From Saccoglossus kowalevskii (taxonomy: Eukaryota > Hemichordata > Enteropneusta > Harrimaniidae): a stretch of 19,203 bases of DNA. The notes beneath the pieces are model-generated. The model made no database searches. It saw nothing but the letters and a program-made list of their open reading frames with translations, and was not told the origin of the DNA. Position 1 is the stretch's first letter. Each line of letters starts with the position of its first letter. The stretch lies in NCBI RefSeq assembly GCF_000003605.2, contig NW_003134361.1, positions 86,164 through 105,366 of the forward strand, in the 5' to 3' direction. Shown one piece after another: positions 9,355 through 18,918 of the stretch. Both the position numbers and the translations under genes were made by a program.

Positions 9355-9869
9355 TTGATTGGTTACTTAATGTCTGAAGAAACGCAAAACTGGCCAATGT
9401 TTTATCCGGCGGTGAACTTGTCATTGGATGTTGCCATTGCTGCTGATCTTCGAGAAGGCACTGGAAAATACCAACTGTTGAAATACCAACTGTGGGACGT
9501 GCATGAGCATGCTCGGGAAAAGTTTCGGTCTATTGAAAGGCAACATTAAGTACACTATGATTGTTTGGTATTTATGCTTCAAATGCCATATGAACAGTCA
9601 AGCTGCCGGACGTTGTCTATCATGTTCAACAGTCAGAGATCTAAGCCAAAAGTAATATATTGTGAGAAATTAAAACTCCATAAGAGGGAATCATTAACAT
9701 TGAACACCTTTTCCTTGAAAAGAGAACACAATTAAACAAGCCAGATAATGATGGAGTTGAACCAATCGCATCAGCAATAAGTTCTGAAGCAAATGATCTT
9801 ACTCTAATAGATATATGACCAGTTACTGAGTGTAGTATTGATAGGGAATCTGCTGTAGCAACAACATGA
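9355..9869 (+). pseudogene. Coding-like, frame-broken sequence of unknown family
   Basis: Base and residue composition change here. Frame 1 (stop 9547-9549) starts from ATG 9370 as MSEETQNWPMFYP, continues with a balanced, non-AT-biased residue mix (LDVAIAADLREGTG, WDVHEHAREKF), and contains a 15-bp in-frame duplication giving KYQLLKYQL. Frame 2 (9482-9655) carries CFKC, nine residues, then CLSC, the spacing of a small zinc-binding module. Frame 3 (9684-9869) gives KPDNDGVEPIASAISSE, interrupted by TGA at 9816-9818, then PVTECSIDRESAVATT before another TGA. This pattern suggests a decayed gene or transposon ORF with frameshifts. I do not recognise the family, and parts may be chance. Confidence 0.35.
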
Positions 9870-10016
9870 ATGAAATTGATAGCCATGATATTTCAAACAG
9901 GTGATATCCAGGATGAATTTTTTTAACTAAGTGTTATTGTTTTGTATTGTAACCAGTGGGTTTCAAGTGACTTTGACTGGTCCAACATATTACGCACAGT
10001 CCAATGTGTAAGGCAT

Positions 10017-10286
10017 CTAGTGGATTGATTAATCAAACGATAATATTTCCTAACAAGTAGCAAACTGTGCTGTTTTGCTGTTTGCTGGTTATCACAGTCT
10101 CTTCAATACTATGACTATTATAATATATATTCTTTATTATTTTACTGGACAGCAAGGTTGGATGTTTACAGATGTTGTAAGCTCTGTTTCCTGGCAGTTT
10201 TGGGGGAAAATTTCTCAGTTAGTAGTGCTTGGGAATTCGAGAAAACTAAGTTGAGGAGAACGTAATAAAAAAAAACTACTGGATTG
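10017..10286 (+). mobile_element. Candidate retroposed fragment with A-tail and flanking direct repeat
   Basis: CTAGTGGATTG (10017-10027) recurs as CTACTGGATTG (10276-10286), 10 of 11 matching, immediately after a run of nine A (10267-10275) that includes an AATAAA at 10264-10269. A direct repeat enclosing a segment that ends in an A-tail is the standard signature of LINE-type target-primed insertion. The enclosed 248 bp holds a 66-codon open frame (10054-10251, TGA 10252-10254) ending ten bases before AATAAA. It has a hydrophobic stretch (IIIYILYYF) followed by TGQQGWMFTD. This could be the 3' end of a 5'-truncated retrocopy. The repeat is short, so chance is not excluded. Confidence 0.35.
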
Positions 10287-12761
10287 CTAGTAATTAGTTT
10301 ATACGTGAATATGCAAGACCTTAATAAGAGAACTTTTTAAATAAGGATGTATGTAGGCAAGGTGATGCGCTGTTACAGTAGAGCTCCCAACTAATTTAAT
10401 AATAATATTGACAAGTTTGTTTATAAGCCATTTGAGAAGAAGTTATAAACATAAGCTTATTAAATATATACTAAATATGTTGTTATATGTTTGACAAATT
10501 AGTTCTACATGGGCAATATTAAATTATGAAGTCACGTTACTATTAAAAACCACATTTTTTCTCATTTCGTTTTTTTAATTTGATTTTTCTATTGATAAAC
10601 AATACTACTATGTTAATGTAACCCAAATATACCTTTTATTATTTATATAATGTGTGCATTATAACTAAAAAGAACACTTTTACTGTCACTAACACTATAG
10701 ATAAGGCTGGGTGTAAACAATGATCTCATTTGTGCACACCAGGCTGCCTGGAGCAATATGCCTAATGTAGGACACATTCTCCCTTATGCCCAGTCGAATA
10801 ATTATGCAATCACAATGTATTATTTAAAATGTTAGGGAAGCATTGGGAGTGTGTTTTGTTAAATGTCTTTATTCGATATGACAATGTATATATGAAAGCC
10901 GCGATAAATTACCATGATATGCTATCGAGAAACTTTGTGATTCTGGTACTACGATTAAACAAAATATAGTGTTGTGTTGCTATTGATCGTGTCTATAATC
11001 ATAGTTACTAGAAAACGGATATAACTATGAATACATTAACCGTCATTTAATTTCATGGAGCTAGCCATAGTTTCAAATAGGAAATATCCTCCTATAATTC
11101 AATATTTTGTAATTGCATTGTTGTAATGTAAAAATAGGGGTCATGAAATAAATAACCTTAGCAATTAAATCTTATGAGGTTATTACATGTTGAAGCTACG
11201 ATTTCATTGCAGTCTGTCTGTCTTGCATTACCACTATTCATTCAGCTTTTTGACCTTTACATAGGGTTAATTGCGAGTCAGGTTAAAGAGGCTACAGCTT
11301 GCTTCTCAGTTACATGAACCGGGCAGTGTGTCTGTGCAAAATAATCGATCATTAGATCAAATCGTCAGAACAAATCTAAGGGAAAAATAATGATCGGTGA
11401 AAGAAAATAATAAATGTTGTACTTCGGGGGATTATTTGAAGACCAACAGCAGTTTTTTCACGTATATTGAAAAAGAAGAATGCCCTTTTTATTCGCGTAT
11501 AACTTAGGGTTATCTATGGCTCAATTCTATTTACATATATTGGAAGTTGTTTTTTCATAAATAAAATGGCAAATAGGTCTTATTTTGTGTTTGAACACAT
11601 TCAATGATCCACACTAGGTCAGTGTGATAAAGCCGTATAACTTTTCGATATATGCATACAACAACATAAAACATAATTTAATTCACTTCTTTGAGATTTC
11701 TTTGCAAACAATAAAGTAAATCTGAACATGCCGGGTTTTGTGGATGTCAACTAAAGCAGGGTTTCGTTTTGAAGTCATCAGAGCTTGGCGGCGCAAATTA
11801 GCGTCCGCTAAGCAGATTTTGATACGGTCTCAAAAATCACAATTTTTACATACAGAAAGACGCTAAACCGAAAAATAGAATTGCCAAAGGGTTTGAACAA
11901 ATGAAAGTCACTACACTCGTATAATAAATGATATATTACAGTGTTCTATATGAGATAACATGTGATATCAATCCAGTTTTTATATATGATTGAATCGCTC
12001 AATATTTGTTTTTAAAACTGTTATTTTTATTGAAATGAATACGTTACTAAATATTATTCACCTTAGAGTGTTCTCTGGTATTCAGTGATTATACGTTGAT
12101 ACCATATCTAGATTTGACTTTAGTAAACTGTGGTCATACAATTAAACAGTTTTTCATCAACACAGCAGTAATTGTATACGTATTATAATACTATCAATTA
12201 TGAAGGATAATAAAAACGTTTTCACTGACCTGTTTTTTGTATTTTATATAATAATTTTGGACTATACCAACACACATATATATAATGGGTAATTACCCAA
12301 CTTTGTATCCAATACAAAAAACAGTTATCCACCTTCCTAAATATGTTATTTTCTGAAGAATTTCGACAATTTGAGAGTTCAAATGTCAACTAATCACAAC
12401 AACCTGACACGCAACTGTTCAAAACGATGCTCAATATAATATTCAGATTTGTAGAGATCACATTCAAACCAAATGACTGTGCAGTGGAAGTACGAAATTA
12501 TCAAGGCAAAAATTGTGAAAGAAAATGTTTACATCTAAACCTTCGTATGTATATTTATACATGTATATGCTTCAAACATTTATCTATATATAGAGAGATA
12601 GAGATTACCGGGAGGTGAAACGATTCGAACAAACAAAAGAAACAAATGCGACATATGCTAAAAGCCAATAAATACAATGCAAAACAAACCTGGAAAGTAA
12701 GTGACAACATCTGGAAAAAGAGAAGTAGTTGTAGTAGTAAAAAAAATATTATGATTGAATA
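10287..12761. other. Non-coding spacer
   Basis: No supportable gene. At 10703-10834 one frame is open for 44 codons after a plausible splice acceptor (ACTATAG, about 10694-10700), but without a partner exon it stays anecdotal. The 63-codon frame at 12427-12618 has no features. No internal repeat was noticed. Confidence 0.5.
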
Positions 12762-13034
12762 TTGATTGTAGTTAAATCAAGCAGCGGACGGGTTTGGACA
12801 GTTGCCGCCATTTACATTTTGTTGGTGGCGATTATTCTAGGCTTAAGGCAATTTAATATGAGAATAAAATACACGAGTATAGAACGAGGGTCAAACCAAA
12901 TCGAACAATTGCATCGAAGGCTAGATTTTGGTGTGACGACGTCGTCCTGGATATGTGTTTTAAACATAGCATACTCATATTTTGTTGAACTCTATTTTAT
13001 TACAATATACGTGATTTCAAATATCATAAAATGA
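12762..13034 (+). other. Open frame of 91 codons with two hydrophobic segments, status unknown
   Basis: The frame starts at a TTG; its first ATG lies well inside at 12858. It has a hydrophobic segment near residues 13-30 (AAIYILLVAIILGL) and another near 65-88 (VLNIAYSYFVELYF), with a charged linker between. Stop-free AT-rich DNA commonly translates into hydrophobic I/Y/F-rich segments, so this is weak evidence for a membrane protein. A run of ten A (13057-13066) follows 22 bases after the stop, but no flanking direct repeat was found. Confidence 0.12.
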
Positions 13035-13485
13035 TTATATTTAATCTCGAATTTTGAAAAAAAAAATGCAGGCATACTTTATTGCCATTGGTAGCGCTGT
13101 GTTATCAAGAGCGTGTTGCACAATACATAAGTGTTAAATTAATCATTTGTAAAAAAAATACTATTTATGTAATTCTACTGAATTTATGCAATAACTTGCC
13201 TAGTTTATTGCAACGACTAAAAATAGTCCGATGAGTATGAGTTTCTGTGATGATTGACGGATGGTATTATTGCAGAAATCACAGTGTGAACACTGCAAAC
13301 CGCATATTTACTCATATATTGAATTGATTATTTATTTATTTTCACAAATTGAATGTAGTAAATAATAAATAGTCTAATAGGTGTATGTATCTTTCCCCGT
13401 TTGACCACATTTCAAATCTAACATCCCATATCTGTAACTGATATTGTATGTCTTCCCTCATTTAAACACGTGGTTAGTCCTTCTC

Positions 13486-13537
13486 GATTGTGGTCAATTT
13501 TCCCCCAAAATTGTTATCATTTTGATCACAATTGTTA
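13486..13537. repeat. Nested inverted repeats around CAATTTT-CCCCC-AAAATTG
   Basis: CAATTTT (13495-13501) and AAAATTG (13507-13513) are exact complements around a C5 loop. Just outside, ATTGTGGTC (about 13487-13495) is nearly complementary to GATCACAAT further right (about 13524-13532). The short double palindrome could fold into a cruciform or be a fragment of a fold-back element. Confidence 0.5.
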
Positions 13538-14196
13538 GTGTTACATTAAATCACCTAAACATATTGAAAAAAATGCATAAAACGTGACTGCTAATGTGTT
13601 TTGATGAATTTTTTTGTATATTGTGTTATTGCTCGTAATATTCTGAATATTTTATTAGAACATATATTAATTTTGTCAAGTTACTTAATATACGTCATTT
13701 GTGCCGGTAGCAAACACGATTTAACCGATAGCATTTGAAATATTTATTGTATTGGACAAGTGTCAGTCTTCAAGAAAAAATAACTTTTTCGTGGCATATA
13801 GTGGAAGATAGTCCCACAAAGAATCAGCCGACATCATTATACTATGACTTATGCTTGTTCTTATGAGACGCGAGCAAATCATTGACACACGAAATATTCT
13901 CTCCCAATTCAAGGGATTCGGGTTGTGTGTCAGATTTGTAAAGATTTCAAATTACAGTGAGCAACTGTAAAACATGTGGAGAGCCATTGTATTATTGAAT
14001 CAAAGCAGTCGTTAGGTAGGTTACTTTTAAAACACAATTCACCCTTCATGGCAGTCAGTAAATTAACAATCTCGGGGACCATGTAAATTACAAGCCTTTT
14101 TTGTAGCGGGTTTGATAGCAGTCTATAGCAACTAGTCTTCATCTTATTATTATTATGCAACAATGTGGCGTTCTCTTTACGGGTAATCCCCCCCAA

Positions 14197-14216
14197 AGTA
14201 TCACGTGACTGATACT
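14197..14216. repeat. Hairpin AGTATCA-CGTGAC-TGATACT
   Basis: Seven-base exact arms flank CGTGAC. The left half also contains TCACGTGA, an E-box palindrome (CACGTG), so it could be a bHLH-type site as well as a hairpin. Confidence 0.5.
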
Positions 14217-14574
14217 GGTATCCTGTTTTCTATCGCCAGCTAGTTTAACTAGTGTCTCGTGAACATGCTAAAAACTGGAACCGGAATTTCAGAGGATTTC
14301 AAAACGTAAATTTTATATTGTGCAGATCAGTAAGTTGTTAAGCAGCTAATACATTGCACCTAGAATTTTGTAATACTCGTATGTACATTCCCCCAACCAA
14401 TAAAATATGTATTTATATTTCAATCACGTCATAATAGTTAGACAACCGACTGCAAAACTATTTAATTGCGAAGATATATTCCGTATTTCCATACAAGATA
14501 CAAACAAATACGTAAGCAGAACAGAAGATACTATTCAATTTAGAATTACGTGTGGCGTAATATGACGCTGTAAT

Positions 14575-14588
14575 ATGGCGCCATCTTT
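14575..14588 (-). promoter_or_regulatory. YY1-like motif AAAGATGGCGCC
   Basis: Read on the minus strand this is CAAAGATGGCGCCAT, and ATGGCGCCAT is itself a 10-bp palindrome. The core AAGATGGCG matches the known YY1 site (AANATGGCGGC) apart from its last bases. The ATG could also act as a start, but its frame closes after 12 codons. It is one of three AAAGATGGCG occurrences in the window. Confidence 0.3.
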
Positions 14589-17236
14589 GTTTGACGAAAA
14601 TTCTCCCACTGGGTTCTGTGGCTGAAAATATTACTCACCAAAAAATGTGTTCTGTAGTGACAATTCAATGACAATGATGTTCATTCATCCACCCATTTCA
14701 TCACTACCACAAAGCATGCACGCCGCGCTGTCTGACACGACCCATCGTGCGTTAATCACCGAATACCGTGCAAGAATCCGCATGTGAGCTAGGAATGCTA
14801 GCACCGTACAATTACGTATCCATGGAATGCAATTAAATGTTCTATTGTAAACGCAAATGTATATTCAGTCCCTTGTTTTGTGCCTACTCAATCTATAAAA
14901 TACGTAATCTCGTGGCCGCCATTTATATACAAACGGTGGTAAATATCTCATCAGATCTGAGTGAAGCTTCATCCTTATGTATATTTCAAACAATCAGAAT
15001 ACCAATAAAGCAATCAAAGCCCTTTATGCGTGATTTCTGATTAAACCTCTCATTTTCATAATTATAACAGAAAACATGTCGGAGCAATAAAGCTATTTTG
15101 ATTAAGAAATACCAGGATTTTGTTTAATTGAGATCGTGAACCCGCATGTTGGCACTCACGCAGCTGTTGATAATGTGATACTACATACGGCGAAACATAT
15201 TTTCTGATTGTTTGTGATTGTTTGTGATTTGTATGGTTTATATACAGGATTATCAATGTGGCGACAACTGCCAAATTAATTCTAAAACTGCAATTATATT
15301 TCACTCTACGGATTTGAGCATTGAGGTTACATGTAAAAAGAGTATCAATTGAATTTGACATTCTCTAATGCAACCTTACACCGCCGCTGCTTATGTTCAT
15401 CTATCTCATACTACCATGGCAATGACGGGGGATGTAATTTGACATTCCATAGATCAGAGAGACGTATGTCGGCCATGTCTGTATAATTACACGATGATGA
15501 GAAATTAGCTGGTAACACAGTCAAACTAAAACAACCCCGCCCAGTATAGTTTTGTAGGGCTTGTCATTTAATGTTTATATCATATTATAATATTATGCAA
15601 ACATTATCACAAAAACGAGTCAAATTAGCATGCATTCAATTCAATGCAAAACATGTATTGTATTGTGACACGTGAGTTTATGACGGGTGTGCAATCAGCC
15701 GCATCTTCTAACTTGAAAACTAACGGAAACGTCCGTTGTCGCTATCCGTGTTGTTGAATTACATTGGGATGGTTATATTTACAGTCATTGACAGCGAGTT
15801 CCACTAACAAAGCAATTAAAATTTACCTGGTCGATATTCTAAGTCGTTCTCAAGGAAAAAGAATACATTCAATTGAATCGAAAAGAGACTTAGACTTAGT
15901 TTATGGTTTGTTAACCCTTTCCTGGTAAATGGAATTTTCCAACAACAAAATGAATCGCTAATATTTTGTAAACAAATTGTACAAATGTTGTTTGGATAAA
16001 TACGTTTTCTTAAAAAATATCACAAAACTAGTGGGAATAATTTCTTTGTACCGTAATCTTTTGAGGTCATATCGTATAATTGGATAATGTATTGTAAAAA
16101 AAAGTTATAATTGGTGGAGGAATTGTGCTTAACAAGAATTAAATTGCCTCGGCATGAGTGTACATTAAATAAAATTATTAGAAAATTGTTCTCCAGGCAG
16201 ACTGATTAAAACTGAGTGCAGCGGGCATTCAATCATTTAAAAACTAGTTGTATATATCTTCAGTTATGCATGTCGACCCAGCCTATGTCAATCAGCTTCT
16301 GTATTACTTCATGATTTGGTCAAGTTTGAAATTAAGCAGAAGGCTGATATTTAAATTATTGTAACTACCACTGGTATCGAAAATATGTATGAGAGACAGG
16401 TATTGTATCGAATTATTATGTGCGAATATCGAACTGGATCAAATTCTAATAATATTGATTGACACATGTAATTATTTTGTATTTTGATTGCCGTAACAAG
16501 TAGATAGCAACCACATGTTGTCAATGACGCATGTGGAGCTCATACGAGTTAACATTTTAATTATACTTTTAATAAGTGTATTCGAACATAGATCTGATGA
16601 TTGTCAACCACCAAATAAAACACAAAAGTACTTTTACACCAACTAGAATTGCTCTGTTATGACTTTACCTTAATTGTCCGTACGTTACAGCAAAGACAAT
16701 TTCCTCCACAAAAAAGTGCTATATTGATCGATATTGAACAAGTGCGATGCACATGTACTTATCCTTTCAAACATGCCAATCAAACATGTATTGAGATACA
16801 ATTCCGCTATATCGGCGTCAAGCTGTACTGGGGCACGTGTGCGACTGGTGGGAAATTATTGTGATTCATTTATTGATGTTCGATTCAAGATATATTTCCA
16901 ATTTAGTCGAGATTTGAACAAATTAATAATTCAACTTTATAAATAATTAAGGTAAATTATGCAGATGTGGAGTTTGTTACATAATGATTACACAAGACAT
17001 ACTAGTTCAAAGGTCTCTGCCTCCAACTCTACCTACTCGAGACTACTAGTATTTCCACTCAGGTACCTATGCTTTCTATTAAACCTTGCATATATATTTT
17101 TAAACAAAACCACTAATGTAGTTATAGTCACGATGACATTGCAAACTGTTTCTTCAAAAGTCCGGTAATTTTCATAAAATGCATTGAACGTATATGTCAG
17201 TTTAGAATTTATTCAAAGGGTTGAAAGCCACTGGTA
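14589..17236. other. Non-coding spacer
   Basis: No gene is supported. A minus-strand TATAAATGGCGGCC at about 14914-14927 puts a TATA-like sequence directly against a YY1-like ATGGCGGCC. A 10-bp period tandem, TGATTGTTTG, occurs at 15205-15229. The open frames at 15062-15361 (minus) and 16649-17168 (plus) overlap in different frames and carry no motifs. Confidence 0.5.
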
Positions 17237-17261
17237 TCAGTGATATAGTGTGTAAACAGCG

Positions 17262-17297
17262 TTTTTTTTTTTTTTGCTTTTAGCCGACGCCATCTTT
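17262..17297 (-). other. T14 run beside AAAGATGGCGTCGG: possible start context on the minus strand
   Basis: On the minus strand CAAAGATGGCGTCGG is followed by GCTAAAAGC and then fourteen A, encoding MASAKSKKKKNAV before a stop at about 17237. AAGATGGCGTC fits a YY1 site and a typical animal start context, and lysine-rich N-termini occur in real nuclear proteins. Equally, the A14 may be a homopolymer or an old retroposon tail. The longer frame that contains this ATG (to 17446) shows no domain. Confidence 0.2.
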
Positions 17298-17488
17298 GAT
17301 TTTGGTAACAGTACAGCAGTATGTTGCTTCAGTGATAGATTACAATTGTATAACTGGTGTACATGTAATCGACATTGGATACCAGATAATCGGATTACAG
17401 ATTTATACCAATCTTGATTATGTGCTTTATAGTTCTGGGCGTACATTTAATCATGTAAATCCATACATGTGTCATCGTTCTTATACAG

Positions 17489-17690
17489 TCATATGCAGAG
17501 TGTAATCGCTACAGTAGTTATGTTGCTAACACACGCATTAGAAAGGTTCTTATGATGTCACGTGGTAAGCATTGCATTATTAACGAGCAAATGACATCGT
17601 ACAACATATCGTATTCATGTAATTAACTCGCTTTTATCGCTCCTGTTGTGTCCAGAGATGTTAGTTAATAGGATAAACCGAGTTAACTGG
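17489..17690. repeat. Dispersed repeat copy C
   Basis: The first 26 bases (17489-17514) match 4813-4838 in copy B at 25 positions. 17547-17640 aligns with 3282-3380 in copy A: ATGTCACGTGGTA, GCATT, a run ending in TATTCATGTAA, then AACTCG. The middle ACGTCTGGAGTT section found in A and B is absent, so this copy has its own internal deletion. The GTTTTTGTCGTGATATA end is not recognisable here. The right border near 17690 is approximate. Confidence 0.65.
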
Positions 17691-17715
17691 TAAATGGCAC
17701 ATTTTAGTTGATACT

Positions 17716-18291
17716 GTGAAATTCCCTGTGCTGACCGTTGATAATCTTACACATGTACTGACCAGGGAACATATCAAAGCCACGATTGGTTACTGCGTGA
17801 CACGTGATCGTAATGAACTCTCTATGCTGAAAGTCATAAATCTGGTTTACCCTATGACGAAAACAAGATTTGTCCGGTATTCCAAAAAGTGTGAAAACAC
17901 TACAGCAACTAATCTACATCTAAATGTTCAAAGCAGAAGTAGGTTATTTAGGATTTACAGATACAGGTGTTTGGTAACATATACTTTCAGATTCTTTTAT
18001 GTTCACATTGATGGAATCGCACGCTATAACACACACAACGCTTTCAATAACTGCCATGTTAATTGGGGTTATTCCAACACATGTGACCCTATTTCACGGA
18101 GGCAGAAGATGTTTTTTCATAGAATATACTGGAATATATACCTGATTTCTTCCCAAGAATTTGTTAGTTCCTATGAGTCAATACAAATTTACCCAGACTC
18201 AATACGCATCAAATTGCAATACATTATACACACATTACATTACATTACATTACATTACATTACATCTGATATAGTAGGGTCACCAATTTGA
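17716..18291 (+). other. 191-codon open frame of uncertain status
   Basis: This is the longest stop-free stretch in the window. It begins at GTG 17716, and the first ATG is at 17824. In DNA this AT-rich a frame this long is unexpected (my rough estimate is about 0.01 per window), but base composition is less extreme here, and the last part (18234-18265) is an ATTAC microsatellite, stop-free in this frame and read as LHYIT repeats. No signal peptide, membrane segment or domain is seen; residues are Y/I/R/N/T/S-rich, as in translated non-coding DNA. AATAAA occurs at 18382-18387, about 90 bases after the stop. It follows directly after repeat copy C. Confidence 0.18.
18234..18265. repeat. Microsatellite (ATTAC)n, about 6 copies
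   Basis: ATTAC is repeated without interruption for 32 bases. It lies inside the long open frame, so its copy number would vary that frame's predicted C-terminus between individuals. Confidence 0.95.
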
Positions 18292-18526
18292 CATCTTGTT
18301 TATGCTATAAAAAAATGTGCACAAAAGATTAGCGTTGATGAACACCTATTGCTGCCAGCGTACCATGTGCGATCAAGGAACAATAAACATATTTACGATT
18401 TCAGGGATGTGTTGGTATAAAAGCTGTAGATCTTCAGCGGAACAGTCTTTTGCTTAGTAATTTCAAGGTACAAAACATCCATTTTGAATTCCAGTTATTT
18501 ATTTATTTAGTTAAATGTAAAATATT

Positions 18527-18566
<40 letters not shown>

Positions 18567-18817
18567 CCTGCTCAATGAAAAACAAACTAAAGTTTCTTTC
18601 TCCGATCCATGGCAACAAGAATCAGTTCTTTATCAACATTGTGTATATTTGTCACAAAAAAAAAAAGAAAGGCGGTAAAATAATAATAAAATAAATGTTC
18701 ACAACAGGACTCATAATTTGCATTTTAACAAAATAATAGCATATTAAGACGAATATGAACATGCATATCAAAGCAGTCTTTCTGTTCTGATGTTTAAAGT
18801 TTACTAGGTACACATCA
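18292..18817. other. Non-coding spacer with microsatellites
   Basis: It holds the ATT tract listed separately, an A11 run (18656-18666) and a short ATA-rich tract near 18680. No gene is seen. Confidence 0.6.
18528..18566. repeat. Microsatellite (ATT)n, about 12-13 copies
   Basis: An uninterrupted TAT/ATT trinucleotide tract of about 38 bases. Shorter ATA/ATT tracts occur at about 18968-18982 and 14146-14158. Confidence 0.95.
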
Positions 18818-18918
18818 CGGGATCTCGACACGTGCCAAAATTATGAATCCTTACAGCAGTTGCTTTCACGTCAGTGGGGACTCACATCGGGTCCCACTCG
18901 GCTCGTGTCGAAATCACG
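18818..18918. repeat. Fold-back: 19-bp inverted repeat enclosing a second hairpin
   Basis: The left arm CGGGATCTCGACACGTGCC (18818-18836) and the complement of the right arm, CGTGATTTCGACACGAGCC (18900-18918), match at 16 of 19 bases. Between them AGTGGGGAC (18873-18881) pairs with GTCCCACT (18891-18898) with one bulged G, right next to the outer arm. The region is richer in GC than its surroundings. It could be a very small fold-back transposon or a structured transcript. The minus-strand frame at 18882-19139 overlaps the right arm and has no features. Confidence 0.6.

Larger units (their letters stand above)
13035..14572. other. Non-coding spacer with three hairpins
   Basis: No gene is supported. 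Palindromic sequences at 13282-13295, 13486-13537 and 14197-14216 are the only structure seen; the second and third are listed separately. The minus-strand frame at 13930-14196 lacks features. Confidence 0.5.

Noticed and set aside
9355-9869. Identification of the cysteine motif as an MDM2-type or RanBP2-type zinc finger
   Set aside because: The spacing between the first CxxC and the asparagine is one residue short, the tryptophan spacing is off, and the neighbouring frames show nothing of such proteins.
9641-9886. 81-codon minus-strand frame as a gene
   Set aside because: It is antisense to the coding-like plus-strand remnant and looks like its shadow.
12600-12640. GATTCGAAC as a tRNA B box
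   Set aside because: No A box at proper spacing and no cloverleaf can be drawn.
13057-13066. A10 run as the tail of a retroposed copy of the frame ending at 13034
   Set aside because: No flanking direct repeat could be found on the upstream side.
1324-14355. AGTTGTTAAGCAG repeated at 1324 and 14333 as a repeat family
   Set aside because: Similarity stops after about 23 bases (20 matching), and an exact 13-mer pair is expected by chance in a window of this size and composition.
14626-14787. 54-codon plus-strand frame with the protein-like stretch ALSDTTHRALITEY
   Set aside because: Many frames of this length are expected by chance, and there is no start context, splice site or domain.
15062-15361. 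99-codon minus-strand frame as a gene
   Set aside because: The length is within chance for AT-rich DNA; one hydrophobic patch (LAVVATLIILYI) is the only feature and it is expected from T-rich codons.
16649-16946. Two overlapping plus-strand frames as a gene
   Set aside because: Both are about 70 codons long, overlap each other in different frames and neither has motifs.
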